From an uncultured Clostridia bacterium (GTDB taxonomy: Bacteria; Bacillota; Clostridia; Christensenellales; UBA1242), in NCBI GenBank assembly GCA_944362965.1, contig CALVTR010000005.1, forward strand, positions 35,823 to 99,822: DNA of 64,000 bases, given 5' to 3'. Position 1 is the first letter of the stretch. Every line of letters begins with the position of its first letter. Below, in pieces: positions 50,950 through 58,909 of the stretch. A model generated the notes under the pieces. It did no database searches and was not told the DNA's origin. It saw nothing but the letters and a program-made list of their open reading frames with translations. The position numbers and the translations under genes were made by a program.

Positions 50950-51807
50950 ATGGTATTGTTTGGACCATCTGGCTGCGGCGATGAATTTTATAATCAAGGA
51001 CACAAAACAATTTTAGAAGTTCCAGAATGGGTTAAAAATTATGGACTTGATGCCTACGAATATTCCTTTGGACACGGCTATCAAATGTCAACAGAACTTG
51101 CAAAAAAGGCGGGTGAGCTATTTAGAGAGTATGACATTAAACTATCGTTGCACGCTCCTTTTTACATAAATTTTGCTAACCCGGATGAAACAATGTATCA
51201 AAAAACTCAAGGCTATATCTATACTGGTATCAAATTCTTGCGTGCTTTTGGTGCTGATAAAATGGTATTTCATCCAGCATCATGCGGCAAACTTGACAGA
51301 AAACAAGCGCTTGATTTGACAGCAAAAAGGTTTGATGAAACATTCAATCAGCTTGATAGTGATGGTCAACTTGATGGATTATTCTTATGTCCTGAAACTA
51401 TGGGCAAAACAATGCAAATTGGCACTTATAAAGAAGTCGTTGACCTTTGCACACTCAATAAACACTTAGTGCCTACTTTTGATTTTGGACATATCAACTC
51501 ACTAGAGCAAGGCTCGCTAAAAACAAAAGATGATTTTAAAAGAATATTAGATTATTCAATCCAAAAGCTAGGACTAGAGCAAACAAATAATTGTCACATT
51601 CATTTTTCGAAAATCCAATATGGACCTAAAGGAGAAATAAAGCATTTAAATTATGATGACATAATTTATGGTCCAGAATTTGACTTGCTTGCTGAAGTTT
51701 TGATTGAATACAATCTTTCACCACGCGTTATATGCGAATCAATGAATCAAATGCCACATGATGCCTTACTTATGAAAAAAATTTATCATAAATTACTAGA
51801 CAAATGA
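50950..51807 (+). CDS. nfo: Endonuclease IV-family AP endonuclease
   Basis: The 285-residue protein is an AP endonuclease family 2 TIM barrel with zinc-binding residues at the expected strands: LSLHAPFYINF (His), MVFHPASCGK (His), LFLCPETMGK (Glu), TFDFGHINS (Asp, His), CHIHFSKIQYGPKGEIKHL (His cluster) and VICESMNQ (Glu). These enzymes cut at abasic sites in DNA repair. The N-terminus is slightly divergent from E. coli Nfo, starting directly at the first strand. AAAGGAGAAAAAT precedes the ATG. Confidence 0.88.
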   Translation: MVLFGPSGCGDEFYNQGHKTILEVPEWVKNYGLDAYEYSFGHGYQMSTELAKKAGELFREYDIKLSLHAPFYINFANPDETMYQKTQGYIYTGIKFLRAFGADKMVFHPASCGKLDRKQALDLTAKRFDETFNQLDSDGQLDGLFLCPETMGKTMQIGTYKEVVDLCTLNKHLVPTFDFGHINSLEQGSLKTKDDFKRILDYSIQKLGLEQTNNCHIHFSKIQYGPKGEIKHLNYDDIIYGPEFDLLAEVLIEYNLSPRVICESMNQMPHDALLMKKIYHKLLDK

Positions 51808-51825
51808 GTTTTTATGTGATAAAAT
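51797..51825 (+). promoter_or_regulatory. Promoter of efp
   Basis: TAGACA (51797-51802), 17-base spacer, TGA-TAAAAT (51820-51825, extended -10). Confidence 0.65.
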
Positions 51826-51858
51826 AGAGAAGATTAAATTAAAATTAAGGAGATTATT

Positions 51859-52419
51859 ATGGTATTTGCAGGAGATTTTAGAAAAGGCACTACATTTGAA
51901 TGGGACGGAGCAGTATATTCCGTAGTTGAATTTTTACATGTTAAACCGGGAAAAGGTTCTCCATTTGTAAGGGCTAAATTAAAAAATGTTATGACAGGTC
52001 AAGTAAAGGAAACTACTTTCAATCCATCTGATAAATTTCAAGTTGCTGTTATTGAAAAGAAAGAAATGACATACCTTTATAACGATGGTGAAATTTATTA
52101 CTTTATGGACACAGAAACATACGACCAAATTCCACTTAACAAGGATAGCGTTGAAGATGCTTTGAACTTTGTAAAAGAAAATGAAAATTGCACAATGTAT
52201 TTCTATAAAGGCAATCCATTTGCTGTTTACGCTCCAAACTTTGTAGAACTTGAAGTTATTGATTGTGAACCTGGAATACAAGGTGATACATCAAAATCAA
52301 CAACTAAACCAGCTAAAGTTGAAACAGGTTATGTTCTTAATGTTCCTTTATTTATCAATATTGGTGACAAAATAAGAATTGATACTCGTGACGGAAGCTA
52401 TATGGAAAGAGTAAAGTAA
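51859..52419 (+). CDS. efp: Elongation factor P
   Basis: EF-P relieves ribosome stalling at polyproline stretches. The 186-residue length and three-domain layout are standard. The tip loop [16 protein letters not shown] has an unbranched Lys32 at the modification site, and the C-terminal signature [13 protein letters not shown] closes the protein. AAGGAGATTATT is the ribosome binding site. No efp-modifying gene is near. A strong terminator follows. Confidence 0.96.
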   Translation: MVFAGDFRKGTTFEWDGAVYSVVEFLHVKPGKGSPFVRAKLKNVMTGQVKETTFNPSDKFQVAVIEKKEMTYLYNDGEIYYFMDTETYDQIPLNKDSVEDALNFVKENENCTMYFYKGNPFAVYAPNFVELEVIDCEPGIQGDTSKSTTKPAKVETGYVLNVPLFINIGDKIRIDTRDGSYMERVK

Positions 52420-52439
52420 ATTTATATGATAAACTTAGC

Positions 52440-52475
52440 ACATGGCAAAAATTTTTAATTGCCATGTATTTTTTT
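52440..52475 (+). terminator. Terminator of efp
   Basis: ACATGGCAA (52440-52448) pairs with TTGCCATGT (52459-52467), followed by ATTTTTTT. Confidence 0.92.
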
Positions 52476-52486
52476 ATAAAAAAGTA

Positions 52487-52515
52487 TTGATATTATTACG
52501 TAATTATGATATTAT
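52487..52515 (+). promoter_or_regulatory. Promoter of the ArsR-like gene
   Basis: TTGATA (52487-52492), 17-base spacer, TATTAT (52510-52515). Confidence 0.7.
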
Positions 52516-52527
52516 GTATTTACGTAA
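52496..52527. promoter_or_regulatory. Dual TTACGTAA operator
   Basis: Two identical 8-bp palindromes, at 52496-52503 and 52520-52527, are 24 bases apart centre to centre. The first sits between -35 and -10, the second on the expected start point: a classic repressor layout for autoregulation by the downstream winged-helix protein. Confidence 0.72.
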
Positions 52528-52577
52528 AAACATTGACGTCGGTTTTTACAAAAAAAATTAAAAAGGAGAGTGTTATT

Positions 52578-53093
52578 ATGGAAAATGAAAAAATTGTCGA
52601 AAGACTAGACCAACTTGAAAAAAGAGTTGAAAAGCTTGAGAATGCAAAAACAAACAAAGATTCAGGCTATGGGGAAAAATTTGCTAAAAATATAAATGAC
52701 CCTAAGAATATGCCTGATGGTCTTATGGTTTATGCAGGAAAGTTCACATCAAAGGATGGCAGCGTAGGTTCAGTATTTGGCAGCAACTGTTGTAAATTAG
52801 AGAATTTACTAGATTTTAATGCCGAAGCGGTTGCAAATATTATTGATGCATTTGCTAGCTCAGAAAGATTAAACATTATAAAGGAGCTTATGAAAAAGAG
52901 ATGTAACGCAAAGGACCTTATGGATATATTGCAGTTCAATACTACTGGCAAACTTTATCATCATCTGACTCTACTTATAAAACTCGGTGTTGTTACTAAA
53001 AAGGATGAACAATACTTTATCAATCCAAGATTTATTAGTTGCATTCTATTGATTTTGGAAGGTGCAGGAAAACTAGTCAGCTACAATGATTAA
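52578..53093 (+). CDS. ArsR-like winged-helix regulator with N-terminal coiled coil
   Basis: The 171-residue protein begins with a charged heptad segment (ERLDQLEKRVEKLEN, residues 7-21), a linker with a small beta part (MVYAGKFTSKDGSVGSVFG), then an ArsR-like winged helix from about residue 88: IIDAFASSERLNIIKELMKKRCNAKDL, the recognition part TGKLYHHLTLLIKLGVV and a wing ending KKDEQYFI. It has no obvious metal-binding Cys motif, only NCCKLE upstream of the domain. AAAAGGAGAG stands before ATG 52578; a longer frame from 52506 precedes the promoter start and is not used. The paired operator suggests autorepression. Effector unknown. Confidence 0.82.
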   Translation: MENEKIVERLDQLEKRVEKLENAKTNKDSGYGEKFAKNINDPKNMPDGLMVYAGKFTSKDGSVGSVFGSNCCKLENLLDFNAEAVANIIDAFASSERLNIIKELMKKRCNAKDLMDILQFNTTGKLYHHLTLLIKLGVVTKKDEQYFINPRFISCILLILEGAGKLVSYND

Positions 53094-53109
53094 AAAATAT
53101 AAAAGAAAG

Positions 53110-53141
53110 AAGTCTGAACTTTTTAGTTTAGGCTTTTTTTT
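53110..53141 (+). terminator. Terminator after the ArsR-like gene
   Basis: An 11-position stem with G-T pairs (53110-53120 with 53125-53135), loop TTTT, then a T-run. Confidence 0.85.
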
Positions 53142-53314
53142 ATAAACGAATTGGAAACTAATGCTTTTCTAAAAACAAGTGATTTGTCAGAAAATTCTTG
53201 ACTTGTCTGTTAAGATTAAAAAACGCTTTCATTCTTATTGATAAAATTTGACTATATTTGTCGTTATTGTATTGATAAAAATATTCAATCATACATTAGG
53301 ACAAGGAGTAGAAG

Positions 53315-54220
53315 ATGCTGGAAAAAATCTTGCCTGACGAAATTTATAATGTTTTAGCAAAACGAGTAAATTTTAAATCTATAAATGAAATAAGAATTAG
53401 AGCTGATAAACCAATAGTTCTTTTAATAGGAAGCCAACGGACCTTTTTGTCACATTCTGGAACAACTTCAAATATTAAGGAAGCTATCTTTGCCAGCAAA
53501 GTTATGGTTGAAGATATTATCTTTAGAGCAAGTGAATGTTCAATTTATTCGGTAAATGAACAAATAAAAAAGGGGTTTATTGTAACTAAGGGCGGAATAA
53601 GGCTTGGAATAGGCGGCGATTTAATTGAAGAGAACAATACCATAAAAACAATGACAAATTTTTCTAGCGTAAACATACGCCTGCCACACGAAATAAAGAA
53701 CTGCAGTTTGTATGCTTTTGATTATCTTATAGATGAAAATAAAGTTTATAACACCTTAGTTATGTCTCCACCGGGTGCTGGGAAGACCACTTTTTTAAGA
53801 GACTTTGTAAGGCAACTTTCTGAGCGTAACTACGCCTACAATGTGCTTGTTTTGGATGAGCGAGGCGAGCTTGATATAGGAACATTAGGTTGCATTGGAA
53901 ATTTTGCAGATAAAATATCATTTGCAAAAAAGAGTGTTGGTTTTGAAAATGGTATACGGTCTCTCAGCCCAAATATTATTGTCACAGACGAGCTCGGTCA
54001 AGAAGAAGATATTGATGCTGTGAATTATGCGATAAACTGCGGAGTAACTGTTTTTGCATCTGTCCATTGTGATACTATTGATAATTTCCTAAGGAAACCG
54101 AATTTCGAAAAGATTATAAAAAATAAATTGTTTCAGCGGTACGTGCTACTTTCAATGAAAAATGGTCCAGGAACACTTGAAGGAATTTACAATGAAAATT
54201 TTTCAAGGGTAAGATTATAG
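53315..54220 (+). CDS. spoIIIAA: Stage III sporulation ATPase SpoIIIAA
   Basis: SpoIIIAA is the secretion-type ATPase of the SpoIIIA-SpoIIQ channel that joins mother cell and forespore during engulfment. The 301-residue protein has Walker A PPGAGKTT (residues 152-159), Walker B VLVLDERGELD and the family N-terminus with NEIRIRADKPIVLL. ACAAGGAG precedes the ATG. It opens the eight-gene operon. A CATACATT element at 53290-53297 resembles a SigE -10 box, but the -35 match is poor. Confidence 0.95.
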   Translation: MLEKILPDEIYNVLAKRVNFKSINEIRIRADKPIVLLIGSQRTFLSHSGTTSNIKEAIFASKVMVEDIIFRASECSIYSVNEQIKKGFIVTKGGIRLGIGGDLIEENNTIKTMTNFSSVNIRLPHEIKNCSLYAFDYLIDENKVYNTLVMSPPGAGKTTFLRDFVRQLSERNYAYNVLVLDERGELDIGTLGCIGNFADKISFAKKSVGFENGIRSLSPNIIVTDELGQEEDIDAVNYAINCGVTVFASVHCDTIDNFLRKPNFEKIIKNKLFQRYVLLSMKNGPGTLEGIYNENFSRVRL

Positions 54221-54229
54221 GAGAGTTTT

Positions 54230-54724
54230 ATGAAATATGTTTTATTGATTTTATTGGTTTGCGTCGCAACATTTATCGGCTATGTATTCTCAAAAAAATA
54301 TAGAACTAGAGCGAATTTCTTTCAAGCCTTATTATATCTATGCCAAAAATTTGATATAGAAATAAACTTTTCACGGGAAAGACTTAAGAATATTTTTGAA
54401 AGCCTAGATGAAAAGAATAAGAACAATTTAAAGGGCATAGATAAAAATTTTATTTCTTTCATAGACAAAGAAGTTTCGCTTGAAAAAGAAAATCTTTTTA
54501 AAGGGATAACATTTTTAAAGGAAGATGAAAAAGATTTGATATATACCTTTTTTAAATCACTCGGAAGAAGTGACGTTGATAGTCAGTCTAAAGAAATAAA
54601 AAACTTTCAATCAAGATTTGAAACACTGGTTACTCAAACAAACGCTGAAAACAAAAAATATGGCTCTTTATCCATCAAGCTAGGCGTTATTGCAGGGCTT
54701 CTTCTTGTAGTGATTTTTATATAG
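54230..54724 (+). CDS. spoIIIAB: Stage III sporulation protein SpoIIIAB
   Basis: The 164-residue protein resembles SpoIIIAB, a mother-cell membrane protein with a GspF-like cytoplasmic part: an N-terminal membrane helix (residues 3-21), a long helical middle (QALLYLCQKFDIEINFSRE, FKSLGRSDVDSQSKEI) and a C-terminal membrane helix (LGVIAGLLLVVIFI). The FxSLGRSD segment is a family marker. It is probably the platform of the ATPase. AGGAGAG precedes the start. Confidence 0.9.
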   Translation: MKYVLLILLVCVATFIGYVFSKKYRTRANFFQALLYLCQKFDIEINFSRERLKNIFESLDEKNKNNLKGIDKNFISFIDKEVSLEKENLFKGITFLKEDEKDLIYTFFKSLGRSDVDSQSKEIKNFQSRFETLVTQTNAENKKYGSLSIKLGVIAGLLLVVIFI

Positions 54725-54731
54725 GTGAGTT

Positions 54732-54926
54732 ATGGACGTTGATATCATTTTTAAAATAGCAGCTATAGGTATTCTTACAGCTATAATAGGGCAGATACTA
54801 AAACAGACAGGTAAAGATGAAATAGCCACAATCGCAACGCTAGCAGGTCTAATTATTGTGCTTATTATGGTTTTAAATCTAGTAGGAGATTTGTTTACCA
54901 CGCTTAGAACAATTTTTAATTTTTAG
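54732..54926 (+). CDS. spoIIIAC: Stage III sporulation protein SpoIIIAC
   Basis: The 64-residue membrane protein has two helices (about 7-24 and 33-58) and the family segment ILKQTGKDEIATIATLAG. SpoIIIAC and SpoIIIAD are small, related membrane subunits of the feeding-tube complex. A GGTGAG site lies just upstream. It is the third gene in fixed order. Confidence 0.94.
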   Translation: MDVDIIFKIAAIGILTAIIGQILKQTGKDEIATIATLAGLIIVLIMVLNLVGDLFTTLRTIFNF

Positions 54927-54932
54927 GAGAAC

Positions 54933-55325
54933 ATGGAAGTTATTTTTAAAATCATAGCTATTGGTCTTGTAACTTGTCTTGCAACTATGATTATAAGGCC
55001 TGTGCGTTCAGATTTTGCAGTAATCATTGCTATCGTTGGCGGTTTGATAATCTTATTTATGGTTGTCAATTATTTGTCATCTGTTTTTGATACCCTGCAA
55101 AATATTATAGGACTGACAGGCTTAAATTCTGGTTTATATACATTGCTTTTAAAAATTATAGGAGTAGGATATCTCGTAGAGTTTACAGCAGGAATATGCT
55201 CTGATACTGGTAACTCAAGTCTTGGTGACAAGGTTCTGCTTGGTGGAAAAATTATAATACTTGTGATGGCGCTTCCAATTATAACTAATATCTTGCAAAT
55301 AATCATGGAGTTGATGCCATCATGA
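54933..55325 (+). CDS. spoIIIAD: Stage III sporulation protein SpoIIIAD
   Basis: The 130-residue membrane protein has four hydrophobic segments; the first half repeats the SpoIIIAC pattern (IIRPVRSDFAVIIAIVGG) and the second has LLKIIGVGYLVEFTAGICSDTGNSSLGDKV, a family marker. TAGGAGAAC precedes the ATG. It overlaps spoIIIAE by 4 bases. Confidence 0.94.
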   Translation: MEVIFKIIAIGLVTCLATMIIRPVRSDFAVIIAIVGGLIILFMVVNYLSSVFDTLQNIIGLTGLNSGLYTLLLKIIGVGYLVEFTAGICSDTGNSSLGDKVLLGGKIIILVMALPIITNILQIIMELMPS

Positions 55326-56572
55326 AGCATATAAGTTATAAGTTTTTTAAAAATAAAAAAAATTGCTATAAATGTTTATTTATTATTCTTATTGTAATTT
55401 TCCTATTTTTCTGCCCAACAATAGGAAAGACTGCAACATATGCAGAAGAAACAAACTCGGGTTCTTCTATTGCTGACGAAGATTTAGAGCAAGAACTAGA
55501 GGATGAAGTGCAAGAGCAGTTAGATGATCTTGATTTTTCATCCCTTGAAGAGCTTCTTCAAGCCCTAACCGACGGCGAGCTTGCAATCTTTGGTGGGAGC
55601 AGTTTTGTTGATAAACTAAGTAATTTAATAAATGGTAATTTTGATGACGGGACAAGCCTTTGGTCATCAATCCTTACAATATTTTTTGATAACCTTTTAT
55701 CTCTTTTGCCAATAATTTCTATAATCATTGCAGTATCCTTGATAGGAAGTATGTTACAAGGGCTTAAGCCATATAACAATGGGAAATCTATGGCAAACAT
55801 AATCCACTTTGTCACTTATGGGATTATTGTTGTGCTAGTGCTTTCTATAACCGTCAAGATGGTCACAATGACTACAAACACTATTGAGACAATGAAAGCC
55901 CAAATGGACGCAATTTTTCCTATACTTTTAACACTTTTAACTGCCATAGGTGGCACAGCATCCACAGCGGTATATCAGCCTGCAATGGCACTGCTTACAG
56001 GCACAATTCTAAATCTTTTCACCTATATATTACTTCCAATTTTTATATTTTCTGTTGTATTTAGCGTTGTTTCCAATCTTTCAAACAGTGTAAAGCTAGA
56101 CAAATTCACGTCTTTCTTTAATAGCACATTTAAATGGCTTACAGGCTTGATATTCACAGTCTTTACTGCATTTTTATCTATACAAGGCATTGCAGCGGGC
56201 TCTGTTGATGGTATCTCTATTAGAACAGCTAAGTATGCAATAAAATCATATATTCCAATCTTAGGCTCATATATCAGTGATGGCATGGGAATTATTTTAC
56301 TTTCATCTAATTTAATAAAAAATGCAGTAGGCGCAACCGGTCTTTTCTTGCTGCTTGCAACAATACTATCTCCACTTATTGAACTTATTTTATTTATGCT
56401 TGCACTTAAACTGATTGCAGGTATAATTGAGCCGCTCGGCAACAAACAAATTGCAAACTTTATTTCATCTCTTTCAAAAAGCATGGTGCTTTTGATTGTT
56501 CTAATTATTGGTATAGCATTTATTTACTTTATTATGCTCGGGCTTATAATGTGCTCAGCTAACGTGATATAA
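55322..56572 (+). CDS. spoIIIAE: Stage III sporulation protein SpoIIIAE
   Basis: The 416-residue polytopic membrane protein is the largest membrane component of the SpoIIIA complex. It has an N-terminal signal-like hydrophobic segment (17-36), an acidic Glu/Asp-rich stretch (45-75), then about seven membrane helices; the middle IETMKAQMDAIFPILLTLL and the FNSTFKWLTGLIFTVFTAFLS region are typical. It is proposed to be a transporter-like pore component. Confidence 0.93.
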   Translation: MKHISYKFFKNKKNCYKCLFIILIVIFLFFCPTIGKTATYAEETNSGSSIADEDLEQELEDEVQEQLDDLDFSSLEELLQALTDGELAIFGGSSFVDKLSNLINGNFDDGTSLWSSILTIFFDNLLSLLPIISIIIAVSLIGSMLQGLKPYNNGKSMANIIHFVTYGIIVVLVLSITVKMVTMTTNTIETMKAQMDAIFPILLTLLTAIGGTASTAVYQPAMALLTGTILNLFTYILLPIFIFSVVFSVVSNLSNSVKLDKFTSFFNSTFKWLTGLIFTVFTAFLSIQGIAAGSVDGISIRTAKYAIKSYIPILGSYISDGMGIILLSSNLIKNAVGATGLFLLLATILSPLIELILFMLALKLIAGIIEPLGNKQIANFISSLSKSMVLLIVLIIGIAFIYFIMLGLIMCSANVI

Positions 56573-56582
56573 GGGGGATTAT

Positions 56583-57083
56583 ATGCTTAGCGAACTCTCA
56601 ACATGGATTATTTCAATAGCAGGAGTTATTTGCCTTTCTGTTATAGTGGAACTTGTTCTTCCAGATGGACAAATGAATAAGTATATTAAAGGCACGTTTT
56701 CCTTCGTTATAATCTTAGTTATAATAATGCCCATACCGAAGCTCTTAGGCACAAAATTAGACTTTTCAAATATATTTGATTATGGAGATATACAAGTTGA
56801 TGATGACTACATTTATCAACTCAACTTAGATAAGATAAATGGCATCAAAAAAGACGTAGAAGAAGAGATTAACTCGCATGGATATCAAAATGTTGAGATA
56901 TATATAAATTGTAATATATTTGATAATGCTATGCAATTTAGCTCTATATATGTCGATTTAACAAATTTAGTAATAACTGAAAATGCCGAGCATAAAAATA
57001 TAACAAAGATTAAACAAGACATAACAAGCATCATAAAAGACTTTATAGAAATAAGCGAGGAGGATATCTTATACGATGGGTGA
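56583..57083 (+). CDS. spoIIIAF: Stage III sporulation protein SpoIIIAF
   Basis: The 166-residue protein has two N-terminal membrane helices (7-27 and 37-53; VIVELVLPDGQMNKYIKGTFS lies between) and a soluble domain of ring-building-motif type (residues 75-160). It overlaps spoIIIAG by 8 bases. The AAGGGGGATT site precedes the ATG. Confidence 0.9.
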   Translation: MLSELSTWIISIAGVICLSVIVELVLPDGQMNKYIKGTFSFVIILVIIMPIPKLLGTKLDFSNIFDYGDIQVDDDYIYQLNLDKINGIKKDVEEEINSHGYQNVEIYINCNIFDNAMQFSSIYVDLTNLVITENAEHKNITKIKQDITSIIKDFIEISEEDILYDG

Positions 57084-57609
57084 CTTTAAAGAAAAGTTCA
57101 AGTCTCTATATGAGAAAATAAAAAAGGTTAAACACATTGAAATATACTTAGCAGTTGGACTAGCTGTCATTATAGCTATAATTTATTTCACAACACTTAG
57201 CCCATCGAATGACAGCTCATCGACAGAAGATGACAATATTGACGCAACTTTTTCTTCATCTCAGGAATATGTAAGCTACATTGAGAATAAACTTGAAAAT
57301 GTAATTACTTCAGTTAAAGGTGCAGGCAATGTCAATGTTTTGATTACTCTCGAAAAAGGATTTGAATACATCTATGTCACCGAAGAAGAGACTAGGACAA
57401 CATCCAATGGCACAACCGTAACAACATCAACAGTTGTTATGGTCGATGGAAAACCTATACTTCAAGAAGAAATCTATCCAGTTATTGGCGGCATTGTTGT
57501 GGTCGCAGACGGAGCGGGAGATGTCTCAGTCAAATTGAACATTATTTCAATTATACAAACTGTGATAGATATAGATAGCTCTAAGATAAATGTTTTAGAA
57601 GGAAATTAA
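57076..57609 (+). CDS. spoIIIAG: Stage III sporulation protein SpoIIIAG
   Basis: SpoIIIAG forms a large ring in the space between the two membranes. The 177-residue protein has one N-terminal membrane helix (about 24-41), a Ser/Asp-rich linker and a ring-building-motif domain with the family segments VKGAGNVNVLITLEKG and EIYPVIGGIVVVADGAGD. The GCGAGGAGGA site lies in the spoIIIAF end. Confidence 0.94.
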   Translation: MGDFKEKFKSLYEKIKKVKHIEIYLAVGLAVIIAIIYFTTLSPSNDSSSTEDDNIDATFSSSQEYVSYIENKLENVITSVKGAGNVNVLITLEKGFEYIYVTEEETRTTSNGTTVTTSTVVMVDGKPILQEEIYPVIGGIVVVADGAGDVSVKLNIISIIQTVIDIDSSKINVLEGN

Positions 57610-57620
57610 AAGGAGAGAAT

Positions 57621-58091
57621 ATGAAAAAAAGAACAAAAATTATTATAATAGCTGCTATGGTTTTGCTTCTTGGTATTACAGGGTATTTGAATGTTATGCT
57701 CAACAATTCAGTGTCAAATAATAATGACGACACAGCCACTACTTCAAGTTATTTCCAAACTTATAGATCAGACAGAGAGTCAACAAGAGACCAAGAAATG
57801 TTATACTACGATGCAATCATTTCAAGTGACTCATCAACGGCTGAAGCTATAGCAACTGCGGAAAGTGCTAAACTTGCTCTTATTGACCAAATGGAGCAAG
57901 AACTCGTTGTTGAAGGACTTATTAAAGCAAAAGGCTTTGAAGACTGCGTTGTAACTATTTCTGACTCTAATGTCAACGCTGTTGTCAAGGCAAGTGAGCT
58001 TACTTCTACAGAAGTTGCTCAAATTGTTGAAATTATACAATCACAACTTGCAACAGGAATTGAAAATATAAAAATTATTCCAGTAGAATAA
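57621..58091 (+). CDS. spoIIIAH: Stage III sporulation protein SpoIIIAH
   Basis: SpoIIIAH is the mother-cell partner that binds forespore SpoIIQ across the engulfment septum. The 156-residue protein has an N-terminal membrane helix (5-26) and a ring-building-motif domain (80-150) with a conserved C-terminal pattern (DCVVTISDSNVNAVVKA). AAAAGGAGAG precedes the start. It is the last spoIII gene; an internal promoter leads on to the Asp23 gene. Confidence 0.93.
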   Translation: MKKRTKIIIIAAMVLLLGITGYLNVMLNNSVSNNNDDTATTSSYFQTYRSDRESTRDQEMLYYDAIISSDSSTAEAIATAESAKLALIDQMEQELVVEGLIKAKGFEDCVVTISDSNVNAVVKASELTSTEVAQIVEIIQSQLATGIENIKIIPVE

Positions 58092-58121
58092 TTGCAAAAA
58101 TCTATAAATATGTGTTATAAT
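58092..58121 (+). promoter_or_regulatory. Promoter of the asp23-nusB-xseAB group
   Basis: TTGCAA (58092-58097), 18-base spacer, TGT-TATAAT (58116-58121, extended -10). It separates vegetative genes from the sporulation operon. Confidence 0.75.
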
Positions 58122-58142
58122 ACAAAAGAATAGGAGTTAGCT

Positions 58143-58508
58143 ATGGCAAAAACAAATACCACTTTACCTAAAAAGGGAAAGGTTGAAATTGATAGAGATA
58201 TACTTTTATCAATCATCAACCTTGCAACAAAGGAAATAAACGGCGTTGAATCTTTAACAAACGACTATCTTCCATTTTATAAAAAATTGTCAAAACCAAA
58301 GAGCGAAGGTGTCCGCATACAATTTGACACAAATGGAAAAGTCAATGTAGATGTCTATATAAAAGTATTCATAGGTTACAGTGTGCCTGATGTTGCTTTT
58401 AGGGTTCAAGAAAATATAAAGAATGCACTAAATACTATGGTCGGGATAAAACCAGGCAAAATCAATGTTCATGTTTATGGTGTTGCCTGTGACGAGGAAA
58501 TACAATGA
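58143..58508 (+). CDS. Asp23/Gls24 family protein
   Basis: The 121-residue protein is an Asp23-type envelope-stress protein (YqhY-like): DRDILLSIINLATKEINGVESL, then VDVYIKVFIGYSVPDVAFRVQENIKNALN and INVHVYGVAC. Such proteins sit at the inner face of the membrane; YqhY-type members have been tied to lipid synthesis control, which is family knowledge, not shown here. The spoIIIA-asp23-nusB order is common in Clostridia. It overlaps nusB by 4 bases. Confidence 0.92.
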   Translation: MAKTNTTLPKKGKVEIDRDILLSIINLATKEINGVESLTNDYLPFYKKLSKPKSEGVRIQFDTNGKVNVDVYIKVFIGYSVPDVAFRVQENIKNALNTMVGIKPGKINVHVYGVACDEEIQ

Positions 58509-58909
58509 GAGCTTACGCTAGAAAACTTGCATTTCAACTGATTTTTGAAAGACTTTTCGTCAAGGAGAATTACTCAGACGAAGAGTTTTTTGCATCTCTA
58601 AAAAAGGAAGATGATAAAAATTTTGTAAAAGAAATTCTTGCCTGCTATGAACAAAATAAAGAAAGTGTGCAAGAACTTATTTCTTCTAATTTAGTGGGCT
58701 ATGAATTAAACAGGGTATACAAAGTAGATTTAGCTCTTTTATGTGAAGCTGTAACTGAAATAATCTACGTTAAAACACCATATAAGATAGTGGTCAATGA
58801 AATAGTCGAGCTTGCAAAAAAATTCTCAACAGAAAAGAGCAGCAGGTTTATAAATGGTGTTTTGTCTTCTATTATTAAGTCGATAAATGCAGACAAAAAG
58901 GAAGAATAA
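58505..58909 (+). CDS. nusB: Transcription antitermination factor NusB
   Basis: NusB, with S10 (NusE), acts in rRNA antitermination. The 134-residue all-helical protein has ARKLAFQLIFERLFV at the start and the C-terminal ITEIIYVKTPYKIVVNEIVELAKKFSTEKSSRFINGVL, matching the family (LRxAxxELL.. NExVElAKkF). Its stop abuts the xseA ATG. The folD gene, frequent here in other Clostridia, is absent. Confidence 0.94.
   Translation: MRAYARKLAFQLIFERLFVKENYSDEEFFASLKKEDDKNFVKEILACYEQNKESVQELISSNLVGYELNRVYKVDLALLCEAVTEIIYVKTPYKIVVNEIVELAKKFSTEKSSRFINGVLSSIIKSINADKKEE

Noticed and set aside
53262-53297. SigE promoter of spoIIIAA
   Set aside because: CATACATT fits the -10 box, but no good -35 element lies at the right distance and the start would fall on the ribosome binding site; kept only as a remark.
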